The notes: generated by a model not told the origin, from the sequence alone. 64,000 bases of DNA from Theobroma cacao (GCF_000208745.1 NC_030851.1:5742524-5806523); one strand, 5' to 3'. Shown: positions 1 to 13,284, counted from the first letter of the stretch. Made by a program: numbers and translations.

Positions 1-1657
1 GCCTGACCCATTTGACCGGTTTATTTTTTATTAAAAATGGGGTTAGTTGGGTTATGAAATTTCAAGTTCATATTATAATTGGGTTTAGATAGGCTAGTCC
101 ATCTGATCAATGAGTTGTATCGAGTTGGTACAGGTCATAAGAAAAAAATAAATTTATAATTTTATATATCTAGCTATATAAAATTAATAATTTAGTTACT
201 AATGATATTGTTTATCTTATATATTTCAATGTCTTTAATCTTTATTTGTCAAATTAATAATTTTACTTAAGATTAAAACTCACTATCTCTTTTTCTTTTA
301 TGGTAATGAATATTAGTTGATAATAATTCAAATCTTGATACATCATTATTGTCCAAACAAGATTCAAATATTTTACTTAAAAATGAGGATTGGGAAGGAC
401 ATAAATGAGTATTGAAATTTCTATTTATTTTGTTACGTACTTATGTTAATAGGATTGTAATTTATGTTAAAAATTAAAACTTTACTTATATTTGATATAA
501 TTTATTTATTTATTTATATTTAGTGTAATTTATTTTGTTGTAACATATTTTTATTATTCAATTTATAGATTAAATTATGCAACAATTTTATTCATAAGGA
601 GTTTTAGGTAAAATTGAGGAAATGAATTTTTTTTTTTGAAAAAAAAAGAAGTGAGTTGTCCTAATTGACCCATGGGTTGATAATGGGTGGATTGGACTGG
701 AGTTTTGATAGTCCATATAAAAAATGGACTAACCCAGCTCAACCCATATTGACACCTCTACTTTTAAGCATAAAGCTATTTGAATAATGATTATTTAACT
801 TTCAATATTATTTCTAGACATTGATTTTTCTTTTAATAAAAAATGAAAAAAACATAAAGATTGGATAACATCTTATCAAATTATTTAATGAAAAAAATTA
901 GTGCTTAAATGTAAATTTATAAGAATAATAAAAAAAATAGGGATAATGATTAAATAAGTTCCTAAATTAAACAAGCTATTGTTTTTTTTATTGTGTTCAA
1001 TTAAGTTTTTATATATTTATTTTGGATCAAATAAGTATTTATTACTAATTATTAACTAATTCAAAATATCATCTGTTATTTTATATCCACATAGCATTGA
1101 CATGACATTAATGCAGAGGATAAAAAATATTACATTATCATATTATCATGTTAAATTAATATGTCATGTTATCATTAATTATAATATGTAAATATGTCAC
1201 ATTATCATTAATTATGATATATTAATATGTTACGTTATTATCACGCAATATAAAATGACAATGATATTTTGACAAAATTAATCATTAATCATAAAAATTT
1301 ATTTGACACAAAATAAAAATAAAAAAACTTATTTGACTCATAATAAAAATATAATAACTTGATTGATCATAATAATAACATAAAGACTTATTTAAATTTT
1401 TTTAAATAGTTTAAAAAATTTTAATATTATGTAAAAAAATTAATATTCTTATATCTCAACCTAATGTGTAGCAACAATAATAAAAAAAATTAGTCTTTTA
1501 AAAATTTAATTTTAATAATAATAATAATAATCTTATGTTACCCTCACTAAGAAAAGCTGTCATTGGCCCTTTTTCGAACAGTTATTTAGAGAAGTACCCA
1601 AACAGCACCTTAAACGTCCAACTTCTTGTTTTCCCGCCTTTGTGTCTGTCAAGCAAG
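1..1657. other. AT-rich intergenic DNA with degraded repeats
   Basis: No gene is visible. Bases 1-780 look like a decayed transposable element, because GGGTT/AACCC-rich words occur on both sides of an AT-rich core (about 1-70 and 655-765), ending in a 'tgacacctct' word typical of plant DNA-element ends. No clear terminal repeats or target duplication can be shown, and the left edge may be cut off. Bases 1085-1260 hold two to three imperfect copies of a roughly 45-bp unit built around 'atatgtca' and 'attatcattaatta'. The last ~100 bases should contain the ERV1 promoter and 5' leader. Confidence 0.5.
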
Positions 1658-3634
1658 ATGCCTGAAAATCCAAACCCAATCCAAGCTTTGTTTCAAACCG
1701 TTGAAAGATTCTCGAATTGTGTCCAAACGCACCTTGCCAATTTCACCCGGCAGTCTCATCATCCATCGCCCACCAAGAAAAATCCTCTCATCTCTCTCTC
1801 ATCATCAGGACCAAACGCTGACTACCCTGCCACTACTACTAAGGTACCTGCCATTCCCCATCGTTCCATCTTTCATATGCTTATTTACTTGGTACCAATC
1901 TCGAAGCTTGTACGAGTGTCCATTACGTTGCTCGCAGCTTGCTTATTAACTGTTTGTCGAAATTCCCATATCACGCTTATTTCCTAGTATACAAGCTTCT
2001 TATTGTCAGGTTTTTTCATTTGTGAGACCCATTTTGTAGTTCTATAAAATTAGCCTGCTTGGTTGAACATTGATTTATGGTTCTTTAACAGAATTCTGCT
2101 GCACCTGTTACCAGAGAAGAGCTTGGAAGAGCTACTTGGACTTTTCTTCACACTCTTGCTGCTCAGGTCTTCTCATTAATTACCTCTACTTTTGTTTTTC
2201 TCTTCTGCTTCTCAGTTCTTATGTCTATGTCTTTATACTGATTGTTTTGAATGCAGCCTATTAACCTCTTCTGTTTTTTTTTTCTCCCAGTATCCTGAAA
2301 ATCCAACAAGGCAGCAAAGGAAGGATGTAAAAGAGCTGGTACTCTGTCATCCTTGGTGAAAGATCTATATTCTTAAATCTTAATCACCTTAATCAAGCTT
2401 GTAATTTTTAAGCTCAAGCTCGATATGAATTTTGATTAAAAATGAAATGAGCTGAGTCCAAAGACTCCAAACATGCAAAAGCTCTGGTCAGGTTAATTAC
2501 ACCTTACTTGCCAATCATATCAGTCTATGATTGTTTAGACTTCTACCTACATATAGGAATTGTAAGGAGCAATAAAACTGGGTTATAGAAGTAACTTGTT
2601 GTCCTTATTGATGATTGAGGACTCATAAGAAGGCTTTTGGCTTGCAGATGTCAATACTATCTCGAATGTACCCCTGCAAGGAATGTGCAGATCACTTTAA
2701 AGAAGTTCTGAGGTATATATTCTTGTCTTCTCCACCTCCTTTCTCCGGTGGCAGATTCCAGTTTATGAATCTTAGTCTACCACTTCTGTTCACCTTTCTT
2801 TCAGGATGGTATGATCCAGGGGACTTCTAAATAGCACCAGGATGCTATTCTGCATCTCACCCCATCCGGGTTTGAAATTGAAGTAGCATTAGTATTTGCC
2901 ATAAAAGCTAACAACAAAAAGGGGAACAAAGCAAAAATAGTCAAGTCCTGAAGTTATTGGGACTGCTGAATGAAATATAATGGAATTTCAAAGTCAAGCC
3001 CTTTTTAAATCAAAATTGATAGCTGTTGGATGTTTTAATTACTTTGTTTGTTTGATTATATTCAATCATTCATTTGAGAGGAAAGGAGAGGAGTCAGTAG
3101 GCCCTTTACACTTTTATCCTGTTTATTCATAATGTTCACAATGTTGGATTCTTTTGTCTTCAATAAAAATTTGGGTCGGGGTTCTTTCTATAGATGTAGT
3201 GTCCATATACTTCCTTTAACGTTATTAATTTTAATCTTTACTGACGAATATATTTCATGCATGCTTCTCAGAGCAAACCCTGTACAGGCTGGATCTCATG
3301 ATGAGTTCTCCCAATGGCTCTGTCACGTGCACAATGTTGTTAACAGAAGGTAAACTTAATCTCCCCTTTTAAGCTGAGGAATAATATATTGCATGTCAAT
3401 TAGCCTAGTTGCCTATGCAACAGTTCGCTAGTGATTATTCAGCTTTGAGCAATATTAGCTTGACCATTTTTATACCTTAATTCTAGTTAGTTAGTTTTGA
3501 CATTGATTTTTTCCAACAGCCTTGGTAAATTGAGATTCCCATGTGAGCGAGTGGATGCAAGGTGGGGCAAGCTAGAGTGTGAGCAGCGCGGCTGTGATTT
3601 AGAAGGAACTACAACCAGCCACATTGAATTCTGA
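1658..3634 (+). CDS. ERV1: FAD-linked sulfhydryl oxidase ERV1 (mitochondrial intermembrane space)
   Basis: Erv1/ALR flavin-linked sulfhydryl oxidase. The family re-oxidises the import receptor Mia40 in the mitochondrial intermembrane space and so drives disulfide formation. Six exons join in frame: 1658-1843, 2092-2166, 2291-2338, 2648-2712, 3272-3349 and 3520-3634, giving 188 aa, close to the ~190 aa of the plant enzyme. Visible marks are the FAD-proximal CxxC at C113-C116 (MYPCKEC), the HVHNVVN flavin-contact motif, the CX16C pair C159-C176, and the plant-type C-terminal CX4C at C171-C176, which replaces the N-terminal shuttle CxxC of yeast and animals. The start at 1658 (MPENPN) matches the plant N-terminus that continues FSNCVQTHL. 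An in-frame ATG at 1535 would add 41 residues not expected from the family. The exon joins are my manual prediction from GT-AG sites. Identity is very secure. Confidence 0.95.
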
Positions 3635-4488
3635 ATAGAGATATTAAAAGAGCAGTCATGGCCTGAACCCTGGAGTATACTCATATTCAACAAGGGGTGG
3701 CGGTTAATTTTGTAATTCTTATATTTATTTGGACATTAGCTCAAGTAACCATCTTTATTGTCCCAACCTATAAATTGTTCAATGTGTAAAAGAATTGTTA
3801 TTAATCTTTTTTATTTAAGTGTGATTGATCATTGAATTGAATTATTCAATTCTAATGAGATCTTAAACGTTATTTAACTTCATTAAAAATGTTAAATTTC
3901 AATCTAAGAAAGATGTTTAATTAGTTCAATAAAAAGTTCATTTATCAATAATGAATGCCAATTTCAATAAAAAATTTTGAATTGTTAATATGGTACATTG
4001 ATTAACTAAATGTTGTCACTTTTATGTATATTTGTTACACTGTCAGTGCATAGATTTTATATGCTATTAATTAATTAAATATTTTCATTTAGTTAATAAA
4101 TAACTTAAAATTGAGAGTTCTCAAAAATAAATATTCATAATTTTAAAAATATTTATTTTGAAAATATTAAATTTTTATCATTGTACATTTATGAATTAGC
4201 ACTTTGTAATTAAGTGGTACTGCATAAACTCTATACATGCCTGTAAGTCTTAAATATAAATTCACTAATTAATTATCCAATACAACTATAATATTTAACT
4301 AATCCTAATTTCAGTTGTAATTTCTTTAACTTTTTAAGCCTCTTATGTGTGTGTTTCTTTAAATCTTTAAAGTTAAAATATATAATATGACTTTAAATGA
4401 AAAACGAAATCCTAAGCTAAAGTAAAGTTGAACTCTTGATCGCCTCGTAAGAAGCCATGCAAACCAAGACGCTTTAGGATAGCCTGCC
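3635..4488. other. ERV1 3' flank and AT-rich spacer
   Basis: AT-rich spacer between ERV1 and the next gene. It should hold the ERV1 3' UTR in its first ~200 bases. No ORF, RNA gene or repeat could be supported. Confidence 0.5.
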
Positions 4489-4496
4489 TATATAAG
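4489..4496 (+). promoter_or_regulatory. TATA box of the IFRD-family gene
   Basis: TATATAAG lies about 175 bases upstream of the proposed ATG at 4670. It is followed by a purine-rich, moderately GC-rich stretch that looks like a 5' leader and stands out from the AT-rich spacer to its left. Core promoter inferred from sequence only. Confidence 0.55.
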
Positions 4497-4669
4497 TAAG
4501 CTATCCTATCTCCTGCAATCCAACTTGCAGGTGATTGCTGAGAACAAGAGGGGAATAAGAGTTTGAGCTTTTCGAGCTTCTAGCAGCAGCAAAGCAAAAC
4601 TCTTTCCGAGGTTCTACCGGCAGCAAAGAATTAAACCGTGTTTCCAGTTTCTACGGTAGATCAACAAAA

Positions 4670-7600
4670 ATGAGTCCACGAGGTTTAAGTTTTTCCGTTT
4701 TCTTTTTAACAATTTGTATGAAGCATTACCGAGATGTTACTAGCTATAATTTAACGTTCTTATGTCAAGAAAACTTTGAGTATTACAAACAGAAGTTGAC
4801 AGATTCTAGGTTTGGTTTTGTTTACGTAGAAAAGAAAAATAGAATATTACGTTTTTGAGATGCTTGATTTCCCGAGTCATAGAAAAGATGTTGAACCACA
4901 AGAATTTATCTAGCTACCTATAGACACCCCACCCCCCATTGCTATGTATTCGCTTGATCAGGTGTTGAATTTCGAGATCAGTTTGACAATATTTAGCACC
5001 AAACTGATGAACTTTTGAATGGACCAGCAGGTACGTGAACTGCCATGCATTGGTAGTGTGAAGATAGCCAAGCTGCTTCCCTTACTCCAGTGTTGTTCAA
5101 TGTGTCTGGGTTAATTTATAATGGTCATTTACTTATTTTCAGGAATGTGCCATACGTATATATATGACTTTGTAATCGAATGAAAGTTAGGCTTCTGTTT
5201 TTTCAGTCACGACCCGATATATACTTCATTATTTTATGTGTGTTTAAGCTTCTGCCCTTTCGCATGTGAGCTGTGAGGTTTCAACCCGGCCCCTACCTCT
5301 AGCCAGCTTATGAGACAGCTGGTTTAATTGCTTCAATAAGCTAATTTGTATGGAAAACTTGCAGATGCTTATAATTGGGTTGATGACGATGACGATGATG
5401 ATGATAGTGGCAGTATGGACGATTTTAAGAATGCATCCAAGTTTGAACTGGAACATCAGCTAAGATGTTTTCCTGAGAAAAGGTATATATATATATTTTT
5501 AACTCAGTTTGTTCTCTTAACATTCTTCAGTGTTTTGGTGTAATAATTATTAATACTAATTAATTATATTTTACGTATATATTCTAGTGGTAACCGCTTA
5601 AAAATTTGATTATTTTTTCCTGTAATTGTTGTTAATGCAGGTCTCCCAAACGAGAGGAAGCACTATCATCGATTGTTGAAGCCTTAAATATCAAGCCAGA
5701 GCATGAGTTTGTGGATGAGAAGTACGTGCTTTCCTTGCAATGCATCACTCTTTAAATGGAAAAACAAAAAGAAAGATGGAATGAACAAAAATTAGCTAGC
5801 AATGAAAGTTTCTTCAACTAATTTTGTCTTGTTTTTCTTTTTCTTGCAGTTCGATTACATTACTATATCAATGCTTGAATGTCATGAAGAAAGGATCTGC
5901 TAAAGAGCTACGGCTAGCAACAGAGGCCATTGGTTAGTTTTGATTTGCAACAACACATACACTTTTACTTTTAGAATACGCGTTCTTTTCTCATGTCACC
6001 CCATATTTTTACAGGGTTGATCGCAATGGTAATTCGTTGCCCGGACAAGGCACGGGAAGTGTATATAGATTCAGTTCCTGCACTTTCCAATCTTCTCAAA
6101 ACCAAGTGTAATGACTCAAAGGTAGAAAAAGATAAACATTGAGATTAATACTTCTCTGATTTTGGGATCCATATTGATGGATTAATTTATAAATATATTT
6201 GCAGGCACTACATTCTTTGGCCATGGTAGCTTTTTTCACCGCAGATAGTTACATAGATGAGACTGAACAAGCAATGCTATTGATATGGAATTTCATTAAT
6301 CCTGAATGTAGCGTATGTTTTCCATCTTATATCTTGTTAAAGATTTCCTCATTTTGTTAATTAAGACAGAGATTTTAACCACATAAATTAAGCATGTTTA
6401 ACTCGCTTTAATCTCTATTCGTACGAGTCTGTAATTTGTTAGCCATGTACCCTGCTTCTTGAGTCTTACTTCTATATATACAATTAATGGTCTTTTTACT
6501 TCGATATATATCATCGGAAAGTTAAAAGTGAAAATTTATTTCCATCTCAGATGGATTCAAGTAAACACCCACCAGCTATTCTAGCAGCTGCAATATCTGC
6601 TTGGTGCTTTCTTCTCTCAACCCTCGATGGATGGAGACTCAGTTACAAGTATTGGCAAGGGTAAGCCTTACAAACATATTTATAACTTTCTTGTGCCTAG
6701 TCAGATTATATATGGAGTTTGTTCTTCAATTTTGGGTTTTCGTCTTTATTCCCATATGGTTTTCTCACAGTGCCCCTAGTTGCCTTCCATCCTCTAAATA
6801 GTTTTCAAATTTCAAACCTGTATACGTTGGAGGGTACAAAGTACTCCTAATGTGGCTGCAAACTTATTCTGAAGTAACATTGGTGGTTTTCCTAATGGAT
6901 GCAGGGCAATTTCATATTTTTCAGACCTAATAGCAAATAAGGATGAAAAAGTCCGTAAAGCAGCCAGTGTGGCTCTAGCTCTGATATTTGAAACCAACAC
7001 TTTGGAGAAGTTCACAACTCATGAAAGTGTTACTTCAGAAAAGCAAGAAGAGAAGAACAAGATTATTGACAAACTGAGAAGCCAGTCCAATGATATGTCA
7101 AATGTTCTAAATTATTTTATGGTAACTGACAAGCAATTCCATATCAGATGTTTTGAATTATTTTGGATACTGATTTTACTAAAACCGTCTGTTATCAGGA
7201 AGGGAATTGTCCAGATAAATATGTCAAGTTTGGTGAATATGAAGTCACTTTATCAACATGGTCTCAGATAATACAGGTATTTAAAGTTTAGACACCTTCA
7301 GATTTGTCAGCAAGTCTTCTGAAAGAATGAAACTAATCTATTGAATTTGTTCCTTCTATTAATCTTACAGCTAAACTTTCTGGAGCAATTTCTAGGAAAA
7401 GATGGATTTATCAACCACATGATGGTAAGTTTAAACTGATACACTCTGCATTCCATTGATCACAGTTTTCTTTCTTTTGCTCAATGTATTTGTTCTATAA
7501 ACAGGAAAATGAAAACTTCCATGAACTTTTTGAGCTTCTGCCTAAAGAAAGGCCTCCTCCAGCCAATATGCCGTTCATTCCAGAGACAGAACACGTTAAG

Positions 7601-8185
7601 TAGTTTGTGAACTGAAATTCGAATTTGTCATGTATCAATTTGTGTACCATAATCCTAATGCTGTAAGATTCATTATTCCAACCTTGCAGGTCACTGTTGA
7701 ATTTTATTTGCCTCGGATTCTAAGAGCGAAACCATTCACAAGCTCTTCGCAATCGAAGCTGGAGAGGGTAGGACAGATTTTCTTTGCCTTGGCCTTGACC
7801 AACTAGAATTCTGTGGTTTTGTATTTTTCTTATTTCCTTCATGGATGACAAACCTGTTGACTGTGATAATTCTTACATGTCCCTCTTTGGTTTCAGAAAA
7901 TGACCAAGTCTCCTAATTCTCTCGTGAGTAAGACAAGGACCAAGTTCCTGAACAAGCAGCGAGCTATATCACAGGTACTTTTTTCTTAAATTATGTTTGT
8001 CAAATGAGTAAATACCGGCTGTCTTGAGGGTCAATAAGCAATGTCTTAACACTCTTGTTCAATGCACTTCAGCAACCCAAGATACATCATTTTTTTAACT
8101 AATTGTGCTGTTTGAACGATCTTTCTAATTTTTGTTACTTTATATGCAGGAAAAGGCCATTAGCTGCTTAGCTGTTGATGATTAA
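4670..8185 (+). CDS. interferon-related developmental regulator (IFRD) family protein
   Basis: Predicted IFRD protein (IFRD N-terminal alpha-solenoid plus IFRD C-terminal domain). Animal members are transcriptional co-regulators; the Arabidopsis relative SAT32 is linked to salt tolerance. The role here is not shown by sequence. Proposed exons: 4670-4682, 5365-5482, 5641-5721, 5850-5932, 6015-6121, 6205-6312, 6551-6660, 6905-7121, 7199-7276, 7371-7424, 7505-7594, 7690-7767, 7897-7974 and 8150-8185. They total 1,251 nt, an unbroken 416 aa. A D-rich N-terminus (eight Asp in a row) precedes the helical repeat region (ALSSIVEAL, LLYQCLNVMKKGSAKE, AASVALALIFE). The C-terminal domain includes FYLPRILRAKPFTSS and a basic tail (KTRTKFLNKQRA). 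The first coding exon is only 13 nt and is the weakest part; an internal ATG at 5415 is the fallback start. The other joins all keep frame. Confidence 0.88.
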
Positions 8186-8746
8186 ACAGATTCAGCCTGA
8201 AAAAGAATACTTGAAAGTGCAGCTACTGATGCTCACACCAACAACTTTTTTAATTCTTTTCGAATTGATACTGTATTTACTCTACATAGATTTTATTATT
8301 TTAGTTTATAAATAAAATAAGTGCCTTTAGAAAAGTAAAGACATCAATGAATATGAAAATCCATTCTTGCTTACCTGCTACCATTGGCTGTAAGTTAAAC
8401 CGCACAAGTCCATAATAGATTTGCTGTTGAAATCCTATTCTCTTTATAACAACAGCAACTTTATTGAGTTCTTTCGTTGAGATCTCCATATTTGGTATTC
8501 CTCAGTACACCATCCTGTCTGGACATTTGCTTTTGTTAGGGATTATCATTAAATTCAACTCATTCATAAAGGGCTATCGCATAGAATCAGACCAAATCAG
8601 ACTGAAATTCAACTAGTTTTGCATTAAATTTTGGTAATGATAACATGAAACCTTTCATCCAATCCCAGACCAACCTTCTTCTGCCCTTGTACACAACCCC
8701 AAATACAAAACAGCAGGGGTCAGAAAACCATGATGTACCATGAGAT
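8186..8746. other. convergent 3' flanks of the IFRD and UBP-zinc-finger genes
   Basis: Tail-to-tail spacer of about 560 bases that must hold both 3' UTRs. AATAAA-like words occur near 8308 on the plus strand. No further gene seen. Confidence 0.5.
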
Positions 8747-9830
8747 TCAACTGCCTGACGGCATATCCTTGGCCTGCTTATCTTCTATCTGAGGGCATTC
8801 TTCCAACCGATGTGGAGGGGCTTCACCGAATTTCAGTATGTATGCAGTCTCGTGAACAGGTCGCAGTTGCCGAATCACTTGAGCATCCAGGTAAGTATCG
8901 CAAGCGAAACACCAAACTGACAGGTCACTGGGTTCGTTTCATACAACCAAGAGAAAGTTACCCACAAAACTTTGCAACTTCAACGCATCTTCTCAAGGAA
9001 GAAAGATAGCAAAATGAGAAGCAAAAGGGAAAGCAAATACTGAATACATACCTATAGCTAAGCGCTATGCAATGGGTTGTTTGCTTGTAATGCTCAAGCA
9101 TATGCTTATTCACAAAACGGCTACATAGCACATCCTTACAGCATAGGCACAACCAATTCTCACTTGGGTGCTGGCACCTTGCAAGTTTAAAAAGCTTTGA
9201 AGATTAGGAAGAGAATTATGAAATCTTGCCCTAAGAATCTCCATTAAAGTCACAAATTAACCACAGCACTGAATGCATACTTCAAAGATGGTTTAGCAGC
9301 TCCAGTGCTAAAAAAACTATTAAGTACTTTATTAAACTATAAGTTAATTTAATCCCTGCTGAAAAATATGTGACTCAAACCAAATATCTACACCCAACTT
9401 TCTGGAAAAAAAAAACTTAGTTTGATCAAGAGATAGGATTGTTCATAGACATGAAATTAATAACAATAGAGTTAGAGTTTCAGAGAATAGAGGGCTAACC
9501 TGTTGCAGGGAGTATTAGGGGTTGGAATGTGAGCGAGATCAGACGATAAAGAAGCCAAGTGATCACACTGCGTTCTTGCTTCCACCCATCCTGATTCAGC
9601 GCCGTATATTAAGTCGTAATCATCTTCTTCTTCAAGAATGATTTTCTGAAAACGTAGATGAATCATGAAAAGTTGAAATTGAAAGAAACTACCGAAAAAA
9701 ATACTCAAAATAATTGAATAGTAGTTATGAAAGAAAAAATAGGTCGGCGGGTATTTTTAATTGGAGATTAATCAGTGAGATAGTTGGTGATTACCAGGTG
9801 AGAAGAGGAAGCGCCCGCTTGGTCCGCCAT
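8747..9830 (-). CDS. small stand-alone UBP-type (BUZ/ZnF-UBP) zinc-finger protein
   Basis: Four minus-strand exons, 9830-9795, 9645-9500, 9177-9052 and 8927-8747, join in frame to 162 aa. After an acidic N-terminus (ILEEEDDYDL) nearly the whole protein is one UBP zinc finger: C-D-H, CNRC, SENWLCLCC, LCSRF, HMLEHY, THCIALS and SDLSVWCFAC. In the family this fold grips the free C-terminal Gly-Gly of ubiquitin, as in the HDAC6 and USP5 zinc fingers. The conserved W of SENW, the R of CSRF and the W of SVWC, all expected in the pocket, are present. No deubiquitinase or deacetylase domain is attached, so the protein is most likely a ubiquitin-binding adaptor; that is inference. It faces the IFRD gene tail to tail. 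Start at 9830 (MADQAG) is the only good upstream Met. Confidence 0.88.
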
Positions 9831-10817
9831 GGATACAGGACGGCCCAACGATTCAAGTTTCCACCTTTGGTATTATGAGTCGCCACTTTGGAGATCGGTA
9901 TTTACATTACTAGACACAAAATAAAGTAATAAATTAATACTCTTGAAATTAGTAAATATTATTTTTTTTCTTTGGAAAACAGCAAACGTTATTTATTAAA
10001 AAACTATTAGAACTACTAAACATTATTTATTGTTTATTAGATTCATGTTTACCAATAACTTATTCATGAATTACTAAGTTTATAAATACATTAAATCTGG
10101 ATAATTTTCAATTTAATTAGATGAAAATGTACTTATTATATTAAAATTTTAAAAATAATATTATAATGTTTGATTTATAAATATTTTATTTAAAATATGA
10201 TGTTAATTTTTAAAATTAATACTACGTTTTAAATTGAGTATTGTTAGATTTGTTGAGAACAATATGGCTTAAATTTACACTAAAATTATATTTCATTTTC
10301 TTTTTTCTTCTAACTTGTAATCTATTTTTTAAGGTTTAGAATGAATTAAAATATAGTATCAAGGTAAAAAGATAAATAATGTGATTTAAATATTAGTTAT
10401 CCAATTTACAAATACGAAAAATAAATTAAAACAAATATATCAACGCTTTGTTTGCTTAACTTTTACCCATTAAGAAGGGTAAAAAATCTTTACTGATGAA
10501 CAAAATGCACATGAAATTGAAATTCCAAAACTATTAGCTCACTAAATGTCATCAAACCGTAAACCCTAAAGTAATTTCTAATTTCAGATGTTCAAAGTTT
10601 GAGCATTGCAATGTTGAGTTACTTACTTACTTACCATGAATAAATCATGATGATTGTTTATATAATCTTATTAGTGATACCGAATGGATTAAGGAGATGA
10701 TTGTAATTGAGTTGGGATAGTGACATATTGTATTTTAAAAAATAATTTATTTATTTATTCTTAATTAATTTTGTCATTTTTGGGGTTAATTGAAAAAAGC
10801 AAAAGAAAAAAACCGAA
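9831..10817. other. AT-rich divergent spacer
   Basis: Lies between the 5' ends of the UBP-zinc-finger gene (-) and RPS29 (+). It is strongly AT-rich with homopolymer runs. No ORF, RNA gene or clear repeat supported. The part next to 9830 should hold the zinc-finger gene promoter. Confidence 0.5.
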
Positions 10818-11022
10818 ACGGGTCACGGGTTATAGTTTCTTGGGCCTAAGTACGTCTTTATGGGCCAATTAAACCACCGCCTCACGGGCAAGCAAGTTGG
10901 TATCCACCTAACAAGGAAAACGGGTCACGGGTTGTAGTTTATTGGGCCTAAGTACTTCTTTATGGGCCAATTAAACCACCGCTGCTCGGGCAAGCAAGTC
11001 CGTACCCAACTAACAAGGAAAA
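10818..11022 (+). repeat. 102-bp tandem duplication in the RPS29 promoter
   Basis: Two direct copies, 10818-10919 and 10920-11022, begin with 'acgggtcacgggtt' and end with 'aacaaggaaaa'. They differ at roughly ten positions. Each copy carries two TGGGCC words (about 10841 and 10861; 10943 and 10963), the site II type element common in plant ribosomal-protein and cell-proliferation promoters. The duplication therefore doubles the motif count from two to four, directly upstream of the core promoter. Confidence 0.85.
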
Positions 11023-11023
11023 C

Positions 11024-11050
11024 TAGGGTTTTGGAATTCGCCTATAAATA
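11024..11050 (+). promoter_or_regulatory. telo-box and TATA box of RPS29
   Basis: A reverse-oriented telo-box (TAGGGTTTT, 11024-11032; AAAACCCTA on the other strand) sits 10 bases before a TATAAATA box at 11043-11050. Telo-box plus site II elements is the known plant ribosomal-protein promoter grammar. The expected start near 11075-11085 is followed by a pyrimidine-rich leader. Confidence 0.7.
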
Positions 11051-11156
11051 ACATCCTATTCCCACTAAGCAAAACAACTCCGCGTCATCTAGGTTTGCAT
11101 TTTGCTCTCGGGCCGCCTCTCTTCTCCTTTCAGAGCTTTGATCGAGGAGCGGCTAA

Positions 11157-11842
<686 letters not shown>

Positions 11843-13284
11843 AGAATTTAAATGGTGTGAAGTAGGAAGGAATTCGTCCATCATGAGCCATTTTAGTTTG
11901 GTTTTTGAATTTTAATGAACTTAATATGATGTTCTGTTTTTGGTTAATTTAGTGTGGCTCTTTAAGGCTTTGTTGAACTAAGAATACTTTGTTGGTTTTT
12001 CAATCAAGTAATCATACTGTTTTTGTTTAGTAATCTCTTAATATCTTTCTTGTTAGTTACCTGTTCGATGCAGTGTGATGATCTGGTTGACTATTTGTAT
12101 TTTATGTGAATTTTAAATGGAATTAGAGGTTTAAAGTTGGTAGTGTATGGATATAATGCATCAAAACCTGCCACTGTGGATTTGATACCTGAAAACTAGA
12201 AATGTTTCATAACTCATTAAGCTGTATCCTCTAGAAATTGTGGTGTCTTATGCAAGATATTGTTGATGCTTTGGGCCATCATACAATGCAAGCATGAGCA
12301 GTGGATGTAGTTTTAGTACCCATTCTCTCATCAACTGCAAGGTTTCTTGTAAAAAAGGCACCTTCACCTGTTTTATCTCCATTTTTTTCTTCATTTTCAC
12401 CATGAATACCTGAAGATCAGATTCTGCCCGTTGTTTGAACTATTGGGTTTGGAGAAAGAGATGTAAAGTGAACGGGATAGGATGTCTTTGTTTTTCTTTG
12501 TTTAAACGTGTGGATCTTTGTGGCCAATTTAAGGAGGAGATTAGGCTGGCAAACATTACTAGTACTCTAATACTGGTTTAACTTTTGACCTTGTTGAGTG
12601 CGATGTTTGAAGAGAGCATGCAAATTGAGTTACACTGATGGAATTGACAGGAAGAAGTGCCTAAGTGGGCAGGGCACGCCATATTCGGGATGACACTGCA
12701 AATTCATTACGCTCGGTTATGCAAAAGTTTGCTTTGCTTGACTGCCTTTCGACGGTCCAAGTTTTTGCAAACGATGATTGAGTAAATTTTTTCGTTGTCA
12801 AACAAAACTTGAGGAGAACGTGTCTGCCGGGCACCATTTCTAGGAAAGATGCAGCAAAGGTGTAACCAGTTCATTGCATGCTGAGTAAACCTTAAGTGAG
12901 CAGGCGTAGCTTGGCAATGCTTTTTCAATCTGGTTTTAAAGACCTTGTGCACACCACATGAGAAGCAATTAGACTTGCATTAGGAAGGTCTTATCCATCC
13001 TCATCCTCGAAGTTATAGCTTTAATATTGGGCATGAGGAGAGAGAAAAAAATGTAGTTTCCGATTTTGACATGGTTGAAATTTGTGGCAGCTAAATCTAC
13101 TAGTAATTTATTGAGGATAAGAGATCACGGTTCATTGAATCATTCACGTTTAAGCCAGGTTAACTTGTAACCGGACACTTGTAGTTGTGCTCCCTGCCAT
13201 GTCTGTCCAGAGCTATGGCCTTTTTTACTAATGGAACTTGGAATTGAGCGATCATTGGTCTTGCTATTTCATTCCTTTTGGATG

